Position numbers and translations under genes: made by a program. This document shows, piece by piece, positions 7,439 through 14,779 of a stretch of 18,431 nucleotides of DNA. The first letter of the stretch is position 1, and each line of letters opens with the position of its first letter. Under the pieces are notes generated by a model, which was not told the DNA's origin, did not search any database, and saw only the letters and a list, made by a program, of their open reading frames with translations. Origin of the DNA: Zoogloeaceae bacterium (GTDB lineage: Bacteria; Pseudomonadota; Gammaproteobacteria; Burkholderiales; Rhodocyclaceae); NCBI GenBank assembly GCA_031278735.1, contig JAITJU010000076.1, forward strand, positions 1 to 18,431, given 5' to 3'.

Positions 7439-8074
7439 ATGTCCATTCCGCCGCCGCCCGCGCTGGTGCTGGCTTCCACTTCTTCCTTTCGTCGCGAGCT
7501 CCTCGCGCGCCTGGGGTTGCTTTTTCAGGTCGCGGCTCCCGTCTGCGACGAAACGCCCTGCCCTGGCGAAGCGCCCAAAGCGCTTGCCCTGCGCCTTTCG
7601 GAAGCCAAGGCGCGCGCCGTTTTTGCGGCCAACCCCCGACAATTTGCGAACGCGCTGATCATCGGCAGCGACCAAGTCGCCGCCTGCAAGGGCAAACTAT
7701 ACGGCAAACCCGGCAATCACACCGCCGCCGCCGCCCAGTTACGCGAAATTTCCGGCCAGCGCGTCGATTTTTTCACTGGCCTCTGCCTCTTGGACACGCG
7801 CGGCGAAAAGAAGGAAAAGGAAGCAAAGACGAAGGGAGTCGCCCATCTTGCAAGCGTCTCCACGCGAGTTACCTTTCGCGCGCTTTCCGCGCGCGAGATT
7901 GAAAGTTATCTTGCCCGCGAACCCGCCTACGACTGCGCCGGTTCCGCCAAATCCGAAGGTCTGGGGATTGCGCTGATCGCCAAAATGGAAGGAAGCGACC
8001 CCAACGCCCTCGTCGGACTGCCGCTCATTGCCCTCTGCGACCTGCTGCGCGCGGCGGGCGTTGCGGTGTTGTGA
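7439..8074 (+). CDS. Maf/YceF-family nucleotide pyrophosphatase
   Basis: Maf-family proteins hydrolyse non-canonical nucleoside triphosphates; the YceF branch prefers 7-methyl-GTP. The protein has 211 residues. Motifs: LASTSSFRREL at 11-21 (substrate loop with Arg18 and Arg19), the catalytic Asp78 in IGSDQV, Lys90 in YGKPG, and the C-terminal YDCAGSAKSEGLG (164-176) with DPNALVGLPL (187-196), which fits YceF more than YhdE. A charged insert, GEKKEKEAKTKG (122-133), interrupts the central region and is unusual for the family. The ATG at 7439 lacks a visible ribosome binding site. It shares a 4-base GTGA overlap with the next gene and diverges from yceD. Confidence 0.9.
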   Translation: MSIPPPPALVLASTSSFRRELLARLGLLFQVAAPVCDETPCPGEAPKALALRLSEAKARAVFAANPRQFANALIIGSDQVAACKGKLYGKPGNHTAAAAQLREISGQRVDFFTGLCLLDTRGEKKEKEAKTKGVAHLASVSTRVTFRALSAREIESYLAREPAYDCAGSAKSEGLGIALIAKMEGSDPNALVGLPLIALCDLLRAAGVAVL

Positions 8075-8811
8075 AGATAGAGCAAGCCGTGACCGGCACG
8101 CTGTATCTCCTCCCGGTTCCGCTCGACATGACGCCGGACGCGACCGCCCTGCATGCCGCCCTGCCCGCCTCGGCGTTGGCAAGGGCTCGGGAATTGCGGC
8201 ATTTCGTGGTCGAACATGCAAAAAGCGCGCGCGCCGTACTGAAGCGCCTGTGCCTGCCTGTCCCCTTGCAGGCGCTGTCGCTTGCCGAACTCAACGAACA
8301 CACGCCAGAAACGGCGCTGCAAGACCTGATCACTCCGCTTTTGCAAGGACATGATTTGGGGCTGATGTCGGAAGCCGGTTGTCCCGCCGTTGCCGATCCC
8401 GGCGCGCGGCTGGTGGCGCTGGCGCATCAACGGGACGCGCGCGTGGTTCCCCTGGTTGGCCCCTCTTCTCTCCTCCTTGCCCTGATGGCCTCCGGTCTGA
8501 ATGGCCAGCGTTTCGCCTTTCACGGCTATCTGCCCGCGAAAGTGGAAGCGCGCGGCCAGGCCATCCGGGAACTGGAAAGGGAATCCCGCGTCCGCCAGCA
8601 AACGCAAATCTTCATCGAAACGCCCTACCGCAACCCGGCGCTTTTTGCCGCCCTGCTGCAATACGCCCATCCCAACACCTTGCTGTGCCTCGCCACCGAC
8701 CTCACCTTGCCTGGCGAATCCGTCCGCACGCGCGCCATCCGCGAATGGCGAAAACATCCCGCCCCTGACTGCAGCCACCGCCCCACCGTCTTTCTGCTCG
8801 CCGTCGGCTGA
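8071..8811 (+). CDS. RsmI-like SAM-dependent methyltransferase (tetrapyrrole methylase fold)
   Basis: This 246-residue protein has the tetrapyrrole (corrin/porphyrin) methylase fold. The hallmark loop SEAGCPAVADPG at 100-111 corresponds to SDAGTPxISDPG of the 16S rRNA methyltransferase RsmI. VGPSSLLLALMASGL at 129-143 and FHGYLP at 150-155 also match the family. It differs from canonical RsmI in being shorter, in having an N-terminal extension before the first strand region, and in the Asp-to-Glu change. It is probably the paralogue commonly seen beside maf in betaproteobacteria, whose substrate I do not know. The GTG start at 8071 overlaps the maf stop by 4 bases, implying translational coupling. 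Confidence 0.8.
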   Translation: MKIEQAVTGTLYLLPVPLDMTPDATALHAALPASALARARELRHFVVEHAKSARAVLKRLCLPVPLQALSLAELNEHTPETALQDLITPLLQGHDLGLMSEAGCPAVADPGARLVALAHQRDARVVPLVGPSSLLLALMASGLNGQRFAFHGYLPAKVEARGQAIRELERESRVRQQTQIFIETPYRNPALFAALLQYAHPNTLLCLATDLTLPGESVRTRAIREWRKHPAPDCSHRPTVFLLAVG

Positions 8812-8825
8812 AAAGCCCTTCCCTT

Positions 8826-10031
8826 TCAACGCGGCCGGTGCCGCTTCCCTTCCGCCGATTTTGCTTCCTGATGCAGCGCCAGCTCGACCCAGTAGCGTAT
8901 CCCCGCGGGCAGGATGGCGTCGTTGAAATCGTAGTACGGATCATGCAGGACGCAACGGGGGCGTTCCGGCGCGTCCGGGTCGGTCGCGGGGCCGTTGCCC
9001 AACCAGACGTAACAGCCGGGCTTTTCTCGCAACAGATAGGAAAAATCCTCGGCGGCCATCGAGGGCGGCAAACTGGTGAAGACGTTTTCCTTGCCCAAGG
9101 CTGTTTGCGCGGCGCGGCGGCAGATTTCGGCCTCGTTTTCCGTGTTGCGGGTGGGCGGATACAGACGGGTAAAGCCAGCTTCGATCCGCGCGCCAAAACT
9201 TGCCGCAATTCCGGCGCACAGGCGTGTAATGGCGGCTTCCGCCTGATCCTGCACTTTTTCCTCGAAGCTGCGCAGCGTGCCGCGCAACAATACTTCGTCC
9301 GGCAGCACGTTCCAGGCCGAACCGGCATGAAATTGGGTAATGCTGACCACGGCGGAGTCCAGCGGCGAAAGGTTGCGCGCGCACACGGTTTGCAGGGCGG
9401 CGACCAGATGGCTGGCCGTGACGATGGCATCGACGCCCTGCTGCGGCAAGGCGGCGTGTCCGCCCTGCCCATGCACCCGAATTTCCAGTCGGCAGGTGCT
9501 GGCCATCACCGGGCCATGATGTATCGCCATCGATCCTGCGGGCAGACCCGGCCAGTTATGCAGGCCATAGACGGCTTCTATGGGAAATTTCCTGAACAAT
9601 CCGTCCGACAGCATGACCGCCGCGCCGCCTTCGGCTTCTTCGGCGGGCTGAAAGACAAAGGCGACGCTGCCGGAAAAATCGGGGCGCGCGGCCAGATGAC
9701 GCGCGGCACCCAGCAGCATGGCGGTATGCCCGTCATGCCCGCAGGCATGCATCCTGCCCGCGTGGACGGAGCGATGCGCAAAGCCGTTCTGCTCTTGCAG
9801 GGGCAGGGCGTCCATATCGGCGCGCAAGGCGATCATGCGTCCGCTGGTCTTCCCTTGCAGTATGCCGACCACGCCGGTTTTCGCCAGTCCGCGATACACG
9901 CTCAGGCCGCAACGCGTCAATTCGCGCGCCACAATGTCGGCAGTGCGCGTCTCCTGAAACGCCAGTTCCGGATGCGCGTGCAGATCACGGCGCAGGGCGA
10001 CCAGTTCCGCCAACGCGCTTTCACTTAGCAT
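8826..10031 (-). CDS. M20 family amidohydrolase (hippurate / N-acyl amino acid hydrolase-like)
   Basis: This 401-residue metallo-amidohydrolase is of the M20D type. Family members cleave N-acyl groups from amino acids or related amides in the cytoplasm. Metal-binding and catalytic residues are visible: Cys97 and His99 in HACGHDGH, Glu131-Glu132 in QPAEEAEGGA, His158 in YGLHNWPG, and His363 in VLHDPYYDFND. The dimerisation or lid domain spans roughly residues 180-290 (begins RLEIRVHGQGGHAALP). The ATG at 10031 has AAGGAG with 6 bases of spacing and overlaps the upstream transglutaminase-like gene by 11 bases. It converges with the methyltransferase gene 14 bases away. No signal peptide is seen. 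The substrate cannot be read from sequence. Confidence 0.9.
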   Translation of the reverse strand: MLSESALAELVALRRDLHAHPELAFQETRTADIVARELTRCGLSVYRGLAKTGVVGILQGKTSGRMIALRADMDALPLQEQNGFAHRSVHAGRMHACGHDGHTAMLLGAARHLAARPDFSGSVAFVFQPAEEAEGGAAVMLSDGLFRKFPIEAVYGLHNWPGLPAGSMAIHHGPVMASTCRLEIRVHGQGGHAALPQQGVDAIVTASHLVAALQTVCARNLSPLDSAVVSITQFHAGSAWNVLPDEVLLRGTLRSFEEKVQDQAEAAITRLCAGIAASFGARIEAGFTRLYPPTRNTENEAEICRRAAQTALGKENVFTSLPPSMAAEDFSYLLREKPGCYVWLGNGPATDPDAPERPRCVLHDPYYDFNDAILPAGIRYWVELALHQEAKSAEGKRHRPR

Positions 10032-11235
10032 CCCGCGCTCCTTGCTCCGGCAAGACCAACGCCTCGCTGCGCATGCGCCACGTCAATTCCGCCGCATCCA
10101 GCACCCCTTGCGCTTCCCCGGCATGGGTCAGATACGGGGCGGTGAAAAAAGGCAGGGCAGGCGCATCCGGCAAGACAGGAGATTCGGCGTGGTTGTAGGC
10201 CATCCAGTTCATTTCCCATACGCCGAACAGAATGCGGCGCAAGGCGCGACGCTGGCCGGGCGCGGGGTTTTCCAGATGCAGAACGCGGCACGCGTCACTG
10301 GGGTCGGCGGGAATCCAGGCATAGCCCGGCACGTAAAACTCGGCGCGGCAGTGCGTGGCCGCGCTCACGTCTTCATCGCCCGCGCCCAGACAGATGGCCA
10401 GACGCGAAGGAGCGATGCGCCGCCCGAACACCCGTCGCGCCGGAATGCCAATGGCGCGACAGAGCGCGACAAAGAGACCGTTGATGTCGGCGGAACGCCC
10501 GCCATAACGCCGCGCGTCGATCTGCGCGCGCGCGTCGCCAATCCCGCCCGGCGGAAGCGCCAGGTCATAGACGCTTTCGTCGACCACCCAGTCGAACAGG
10601 GCGCGCGCCCGCGCCAGCGGATCGATGATGCGCCCGACGATTCGCAACGCCAATTCATGCGCCGCGCCCACGTTGGGCAGTTGCGCGGCATCCCGCAAAC
10701 TCTGGCGCAGAATGTCGTCGCGCTCCGGCGGCTGGGTGCGCCGGGAAACGTCGAAATGCCGATCCGCCGTCGTCAGCGTGACGACAACCTCCAGATGCGG
10801 CGCGACATCGCCCGGCCAATCGCAAAAAAAGGCTTCCAGTTCGCCGTCGGGCAAACGATGCAGTCCGCAGCGGGAAAAATTGCCCTGCCAGCGGAAGGCG
10901 GAATTACGCTGATAAAGCGACGCCTGCATTGGCAAAGGCAGCCAGAGACGCAATGGCGCGCTCTGGGCGGGCGGGCGCGCCGTGAAGGTCAGTGCGAATG
11001 AGTGCCAGTCGTTCGGCAACGTCGGCGCCTTGACCGGCGGCAGGCGCGTTGCCGAAGAGCCTTCCGGCGCGGCGACCAGCGCGGAATTCTCTGCGGAAGC
11101 CCGTCCGCCGCCGCCTTGGACGCGCGCCTTTTTCGGTTTTTTTTTCGTCACCGAAGCCGCAGGCGCCGCCAAAACCGACGGCGCCGCCAAAGCCAGCGCC
11201 AGAAAAGCGCGCCGTTTCATGCGTCTATTCGTCAT
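10021..11235 (-). CDS. Exported transglutaminase-fold protein with Cys-to-Ser active site
   Basis: This 404-residue protein starts at ATG 11235 (AGGA 5 bases upstream). The frame is open much further upstream, but no start signal supports a longer protein. Residues 1-27 form a signal peptide with a twin-arginine-like KRRAFLALALA core and an AAPA cleavage region. A basic, glycine-rich linker follows (31-46). The C-terminal half has the transglutaminase-like core: GGRSADINGLFVALCRA at 246-261, His295 in THCRAEFY and Asp311 in PADPSD. The usual cysteine position (xCADINGLF) is Ser248, so the expected nucleophile is replaced; Cys259 is the nearest cysteine. Codons 31-33 are a run of nine A. It overlaps the amidohydrolase by 11 bases, which suggests a shared pathway. 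It may be a binding protein, not an active enzyme. Confidence 0.8.
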   Translation of the reverse strand: MTNRRMKRRAFLALALAAPSVLAAPAASVTKKKPKKARVQGGGGRASAENSALVAAPEGSSATRLPPVKAPTLPNDWHSFALTFTARPPAQSAPLRLWLPLPMQASLYQRNSAFRWQGNFSRCGLHRLPDGELEAFFCDWPGDVAPHLEVVVTLTTADRHFDVSRRTQPPERDDILRQSLRDAAQLPNVGAAHELALRIVGRIIDPLARARALFDWVVDESVYDLALPPGGIGDARAQIDARRYGGRSADINGLFVALCRAIGIPARRVFGRRIAPSRLAICLGAGDEDVSAATHCRAEFYVPGYAWIPADPSDACRVLHLENPAPGQRRALRRILFGVWEMNWMAYNHAESPVLPDAPALPFFTAPYLTHAGEAQGVLDAAELTWRMRSEALVLPEQGARDAK

Positions 11236-11317
11236 ATACATCCTGCCGAGGCGTCTGCATTCGTATCCGGTCTCCTGTTTTCGGCTTGTCTCAAAGCGCC
11301 CGCCCGCCGTGTCCGGC

Positions 11318-11346
11318 ATATTAAAACCTGACGCGCAAAGCGGCAA
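11318..11346 (-). promoter_or_regulatory. Candidate promoter of the transglutaminase-amidohydrolase pair
   Basis: On the minus strand TTGCCG (11346-11341) and TAATAT (11323-11318) are 17 bases apart, each matching 4 of 6 consensus positions. The leader to ATG 11235 would be about 76 bases. It is a moderate match and is supported mainly by position. Confidence 0.35.
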
Positions 11347-11500
11347 CCCGGTCACGAACGCCTGGCCGACAAATAGGCGGAGGAAACGCCGCGGCGCGCA
11401 TCCCGCGGTCGCAAGAACAACCGCGACACGTTCATGAGAGCGCCCCCCCAAAAGGCGCGGATGGTTACCGACCGTCCATCGCAATTACAAAATATTCCCT
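11347..11500. other. Divergent intergenic DNA, no gene seen
   Basis: This is the middle of the 357-base gap between the divergent transglutaminase-like and decarboxylase genes. Minus-strand frames run through it but lack start signals and recognisable domains. I see no RNA gene or clear hairpin here. Confidence 0.4.
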
Positions 11501-11502
11501 CT

Positions 11503-11548
11503 TTTATCTGCATGTTCGCTGCTTTTAATTGCATGTTCAGCGATTTTA
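11503..11548 (+). repeat. 21-bp-spaced direct repeats upstream of malonyl-CoA decarboxylase
   Basis: TGCATGTTC occurs at 11509-11517 and again at 11530-11538, exactly 21 bases apart, or two helical turns. Each copy is followed about 6 bases later by TTTTA, and another TTTTAT precedes the first copy at 11503. The pair lies 55-85 bases before the decarboxylase ATG. A weak promoter-like pair, TTGCAT at 11529 and TACGAT at 11553 (18-base spacer), overlaps the second copy. This is the arrangement of a two-site operator. The repeats are seen directly; the bound protein is unknown. Confidence 0.5.
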
Positions 11549-11592
11549 TTGTTACGATGGGCTTTCCTTCGATGTTTGCCGGGAAATAGCTC

Positions 11593-12978
11593 ATGAATCG
11601 TTTAATCGCCCGCGGCCTGAAAAAAATGCAGGGACTGTGGAGCAAGCCCGCCGCGCACAGGCCGCTTGACGCCCGCGCCCTGCAAAAGCTCCATGCGCAA
11701 TTGCAGGAGTGCGCGCGCGGCGCGGGCGGCGAAGTTTCCGCCCGCCAGCGCGCTCGCCGTCTGGGCGAAAGCTATCTGCAACTGAACGATGCTGGACGCC
11801 ATGCCTTTTTGCGTTTGATTGCCACGGAATTCGGCCCCGATCCGGGCAAGGTGGCAACGGCGCATGAACATTATCAGGCGAGCATTGGCCTGCCCGCGCA
11901 ATGGGAAGCGGAGGCGCTGCTGTGGCGCGCCCTGCGCTCGCCGCGCACGCGCATCCTGACGCAGTTCAACGCCTTGCCGCAGGGTGTGCGCTTTCTGGTC
12001 GATCTGCGCGCGGATTTGCTTCGCTTCCTCAAGGAAGACCCGGAACTCGCCTCGCTCGACCGCGAGCTGGAATACAGCCTTTCCGCGTGGTTCGACGTGG
12101 GTTTTCTGGAGTTGCGGCGCATCACCTGGCACTCGCCCGCCGCGTTGCTGGAAAAACTCATCCAGTACGAGGCGGTGCACACCATACATTCCTGGACAGA
12201 CCTGAAGAACCGCCTGGATTCCGATCGACGCTGCTATGGTTTTTTCCATCCGCGCATGCCGGATGATCCGCTGATTTTCGTGGAAGTCGCCTTGACGGAT
12301 CGTCTGGCGAACGATGTCCAGCATTTGCTTGACGAACACGCGCCCATCTTTGACGCGCAGGCGGCGGATACCGCTATTTTCTATTCCATCTCCAATACCC
12401 AGGTCGGCCTGCGCGGCGTCTCTTTCGGCAATTTCCTCCTGAAGCGCGTCATCGAGGATCTAAAACGCGACTTTCCGCAACTCAAGCGGTTTGCCACGCT
12501 TTCGCCGCTGCCGTTGTTGCGCCGTTGGGCGGAAAAAACCCCGGAAGTCTGGCAGTGCGCCTTTCAATCCGGCGATCTGGAACGCATCGGCAAGTTGGCG
12601 CAGTGTCCGCCCACGCTGGAAGGTGCGCGCAATCTGCTGACGGGAGAAGAATGGGCGGCAAACCCGCGCCTTGCCCGCGCGCTCTTGCCGCCGCTCACTC
12701 GTCTGGCCGCGCACTACCTGCTTGCGGCCAGGGTTGGCGAGAGGCGCGTCTATGACCCGGTGGCGCGCTTCCACCTTGGCAACGGCGCGCGCGTCGAGCG
12801 CGTCAATTTCCTTGCCGACCGCTCGAACAAGGGGTTTCGGCAAGCCTATGGCATGATGGTCAATTATCTCTACACGCTGGACGACATCGAGGAAAATGTG
12901 GAGAACCTGCTTTCCGCCGGGAAAATTGCGACAAGGATACGGGATCAGATAAGCGAAGCGCGCAAGGGCGCGGGTTGA
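11593..12978 (+). CDS. Malonyl-CoA decarboxylase
   Basis: This enzyme converts malonyl-CoA to acetyl-CoA and CO2 in the cytoplasm. The 461-residue protein matches the MLYCD family. It has a helical N-terminal domain (about 1-175) and a GNAT-like catalytic domain with CYGFFHPRMPDDPLIFVEVAL at 214-234, FYSISNTQVGLRGVSFGNFL at 263-282, Ser304 in TLSPLP and His394 in ARFHLGNGA. Ser304 and His394 are 90 residues apart, close to the spacing of the human catalytic pair. The ATG at 11593 has only a weak GGGAA site. There is no malonyl-CoA synthetase or malonate transporter beside it, unlike typical malonate operons. Its closest metabolic neighbour is the fab cluster. It converges with yggU across 41 bases. 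Confidence 0.94.
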   Translation: MNRLIARGLKKMQGLWSKPAAHRPLDARALQKLHAQLQECARGAGGEVSARQRARRLGESYLQLNDAGRHAFLRLIATEFGPDPGKVATAHEHYQASIGLPAQWEAEALLWRALRSPRTRILTQFNALPQGVRFLVDLRADLLRFLKEDPELASLDRELEYSLSAWFDVGFLELRRITWHSPAALLEKLIQYEAVHTIHSWTDLKNRLDSDRRCYGFFHPRMPDDPLIFVEVALTDRLANDVQHLLDEHAPIFDAQAADTAIFYSISNTQVGLRGVSFGNFLLKRVIEDLKRDFPQLKRFATLSPLPLLRRWAEKTPEVWQCAFQSGDLERIGKLAQCPPTLEGARNLLTGEEWAANPRLARALLPPLTRLAAHYLLAARVGERRVYDPVARFHLGNGARVERVNFLADRSNKGFRQAYGMMVNYLYTLDDIEENVENLLSAGKIATRIRDQISEARKGAG

Positions 12979-13019
12979 ATCGCCGGTCGGTGGAATCGTT
13001 TTGGCGCTTCAACTGGGCG

Positions 13020-13343
13020 TCATCGGGGTTGCCGGGCGGCGACTTGACGGATTTGACGCGCCAGCCATTCCGCCTCGACGCCTTCCACGCGCACGACTTT
13101 CTGGCGCGAAGTCTGGCCGCTTTTCAGGCTGATGGCGCTTTTCGGTATTTGCAGCCATCGCGCCAGAAAAACCAGCAGGGCAGCATTGGCCTTGCCGTCC
13201 ACGGGCGGCGCGGCGAGGCGGATTTTCAGGGCGTTGCCGCAGCGTCCCGCCACGGCGTCCTTTTTCGCGCCGGGCTGAACGCGCAAGGTAAGCAACAGCG
13301 CGCCGTCTCGCCCGACGACAAAACTGCTTGCGGCGTCATTCAC
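13020..13343 (-). CDS. yggU: YggU/DUF167 family protein
   Basis: This 107-residue protein of the DUF167 family is a small conserved cytoplasmic protein of unknown function. Family features are LRVQPGAKKDAV at about 20-31, KIRLAAPPVDGKANAAL at 40-56 and SLKSGQTSRQKVVRV at 72-86. The start is a GTG at 13343 that overlaps the yggT stop by 4 bases (GTGA). A longer open frame extends upstream but lies antisense-style within yggT and is not supported. It is the last gene of yggS-proC-yggT-yggU, the same order seen in many Gram-negative bacteria. Confidence 0.92.
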   Translation of the reverse strand: MNDAASSFVVGRDGALLLTLRVQPGAKKDAVAGRCGNALKIRLAAPPVDGKANAALLVFLARWLQIPKSAISLKSGQTSRQKVVRVEGVEAEWLARQIRQVAARQPR

Positions 13344-13927
13344 AGCATCAATATCATCGACAGCGCCTGCAAAAGCAGGAGGGCGACCAGCGGCGAGAGG
13401 TCTATGCCGGAGATGGGCGGGAGAATGCGCTGTATGGGCGCGAGCAGCGGCGCGGTCAACTGGCGCAGATCCGGGGCGAAAGGCGAATAGGGATTCACCC
13501 AGGAAAGCACGGCTTGCAGGATGAGCAGCAGCGTGAGGAGGTAGATGACAATCTGGAATAAACCCAGCAGACTGATGAGGAGGAGCACGGAAATCCATCC
13601 GGCTTCGGCAATGACGTCCCGCATGAACGGCGGGAGCGCGATGAGCGCGCGCAGCGACAGGGTAATCGAGAAAAACACGACTTGCGGGAGGAAGGCGGCG
13701 ACGAGGGACGCCAGGTCAATGCCGCCCAGACCGGGAATCACGCGGCGTAGGGGCAGGATTGCCCAATTGGTGAGCTTCAGGACAAAGCCGCCCAGCGGGC
13801 CAATGAAGGAAATTCTGCGCCATTGCAGCATGAGGCGCAGGAGGAACAGCGCGGAAAAAAAGCTGCAGACCGTCTTGAGCAGGAACAAAAAGGCGGGGAT
13901 GACAGACGACAGGGAATGGGAGAACAT
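13340..13927 (-). CDS. yggT: YggT family integral membrane protein
   Basis: This 195-residue protein has two YGGT domains, each a pair of membrane segments. The internal duplication is visible: ILPLRRVIPGLGGIDLASLV (about 57-76) and PIQRILPPISGIDLSPLVAL in the C-terminal half are counterparts. Hydrophobic stretches cover about 10-33, 65-90, 112-150 and 175-195. The family is implicated in membrane or osmotic functions but has no firm biochemical role. The ATG at 13927 was chosen because AAGGA lies 6 bases upstream. The open frame continues far upstream through proC without a supported start. It begins 14 bases after proC. Confidence 0.93.
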   Translation of the reverse strand: MFSHSLSSVIPAFLFLLKTVCSFFSALFLLRLMLQWRRISFIGPLGGFVLKLTNWAILPLRRVIPGLGGIDLASLVAAFLPQVVFFSITLSLRALIALPPFMRDVIAEAGWISVLLLISLLGLFQIVIYLLTLLLILQAVLSWVNPYSPFAPDLRQLTAPLLAPIQRILPPISGIDLSPLVALLLLQALSMILML

Positions 13928-13941
13928 GACGATTCCTTCAT

Positions 13942-14751
13942 TCAGGCGCCGGACTGCCGCGCCAGTTCCGCGCTTCTCGCGCAAGCCGCGCGCGCGCCCG
14001 CGATGATGGCCGTCGCGACGCCCGTTTCTTCCATGACCGCCAACGCCGCCGCCGTGGATCCGCCCTTGGAGGTAACGCGCGCGCGCAAGACGGCGGGAGC
14101 TTCCCGCGAGGCTCTTGCCAGGGATGTCGCGCCGAAACCCGTTTCGATCGCCAGGGCGCGCGCCGCCTCCGGCGGCAATCCAAGCGCCAGCGCGGCATCT
14201 TCCAGGGCTTCGATGAACAGGAAGAAATACGCCGGGCCGCTGCCGGAAATGGCGGTAATGGCGTCCATCTGGCGCTCGTCTTCCACCCACAAAATCTTTC
14301 CTGTCGCGGCAAGCACTGTTTCGGCCATCCGGCGTTCCTCCTGCGTAAGCTCCGGCGGGGCAAAGAGACCGCTCATGCCCGCGCCGATCAAGGCGGGCGT
14401 GTTGGGCATGGCGCGCACGACGCGCCGATAGCCGCCAAGCCAACCGGAAATCGTCGCCAGCGTCAATCCGGCGGCAATGCTGAGAACGACGGGGCGCGTC
14501 AGGCGGGAGGCGAGGGGCGTGAGCGCATCCCGCATCTGCTGCGGTTTGACCGCCAGCACCAGCACGTCCGCCTCCCGCGCGACGGCATCCGCATCGGTCA
14601 GACATTCGACGCCAAATTTTTCGGCAAGCGTCTGCCGTTGCTGCGGCGAAGGATCGACGACCCGAATGCCCGAAGCGTCAAATCCCTTGTCCAAAAGCCC
14701 GCCAATCAATGCGGAAGCCATGTTGCCGCCGCCAATGAAATGGATGTTCAT
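13942..14751 (-). CDS. proC: Pyrroline-5-carboxylate reductase
   Basis: This enzyme reduces 1-pyrroline-5-carboxylate to proline with NAD(P)H, the last step of proline synthesis in the cytoplasm. It has 269 residues, the normal length. The N-terminal Rossmann motif GGGNMASALIGG is at 7-18. LAVKPQQM, RAMPNTPALIGAGMSGL and the signature ISGSGPAYFFLFIEAL follow, and the C-terminal VTSKGGSTAAAL is typical. The ATG at 14751 has AAGGAG about 10 bases upstream. It lies 28 bases after yggS, the usual pairing. Confidence 0.97.
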   Translation of the reverse strand: MNIHFIGGGNMASALIGGLLDKGFDASGIRVVDPSPQQRQTLAEKFGVECLTDADAVAREADVLVLAVKPQQMRDALTPLASRLTRPVVLSIAAGLTLATISGWLGGYRRVVRAMPNTPALIGAGMSGLFAPPELTQEERRMAETVLAATGKILWVEDERQMDAITAISGSGPAYFFLFIEALEDAALALGLPPEAARALAIETGFGATSLARASREAPAVLRARVTSKGGSTAAALAVMEETGVATAIIAGARAACARSAELARQSGA

Positions 14752-14779
14752 CTATCGCCTGCTCCTTTTTTGTCTTTGT

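Noticed and set aside
8831..8844. Small GC hairpin at the 3' end of the amidohydrolase gene
   Set aside because: The 5-bp stem GCGGC/GCCGC lies within the last codons and has no T-run, so I do not call it a terminator.
11236..11484. Upstream extension of the transglutaminase-like protein by 83 codons
   Set aside because: The added residues have no domain and would bury the signal peptide. The ATG at 11235 has a ribosome binding site and puts the signal peptide at the N-terminus.
13340..14605. A 421-codon minus-strand frame containing yggT
   Set aside because: Only the last 195 codons, from ATG 13927 with its AAGGA site, form YggT. The upstream part is an out-of-frame reading of proC.
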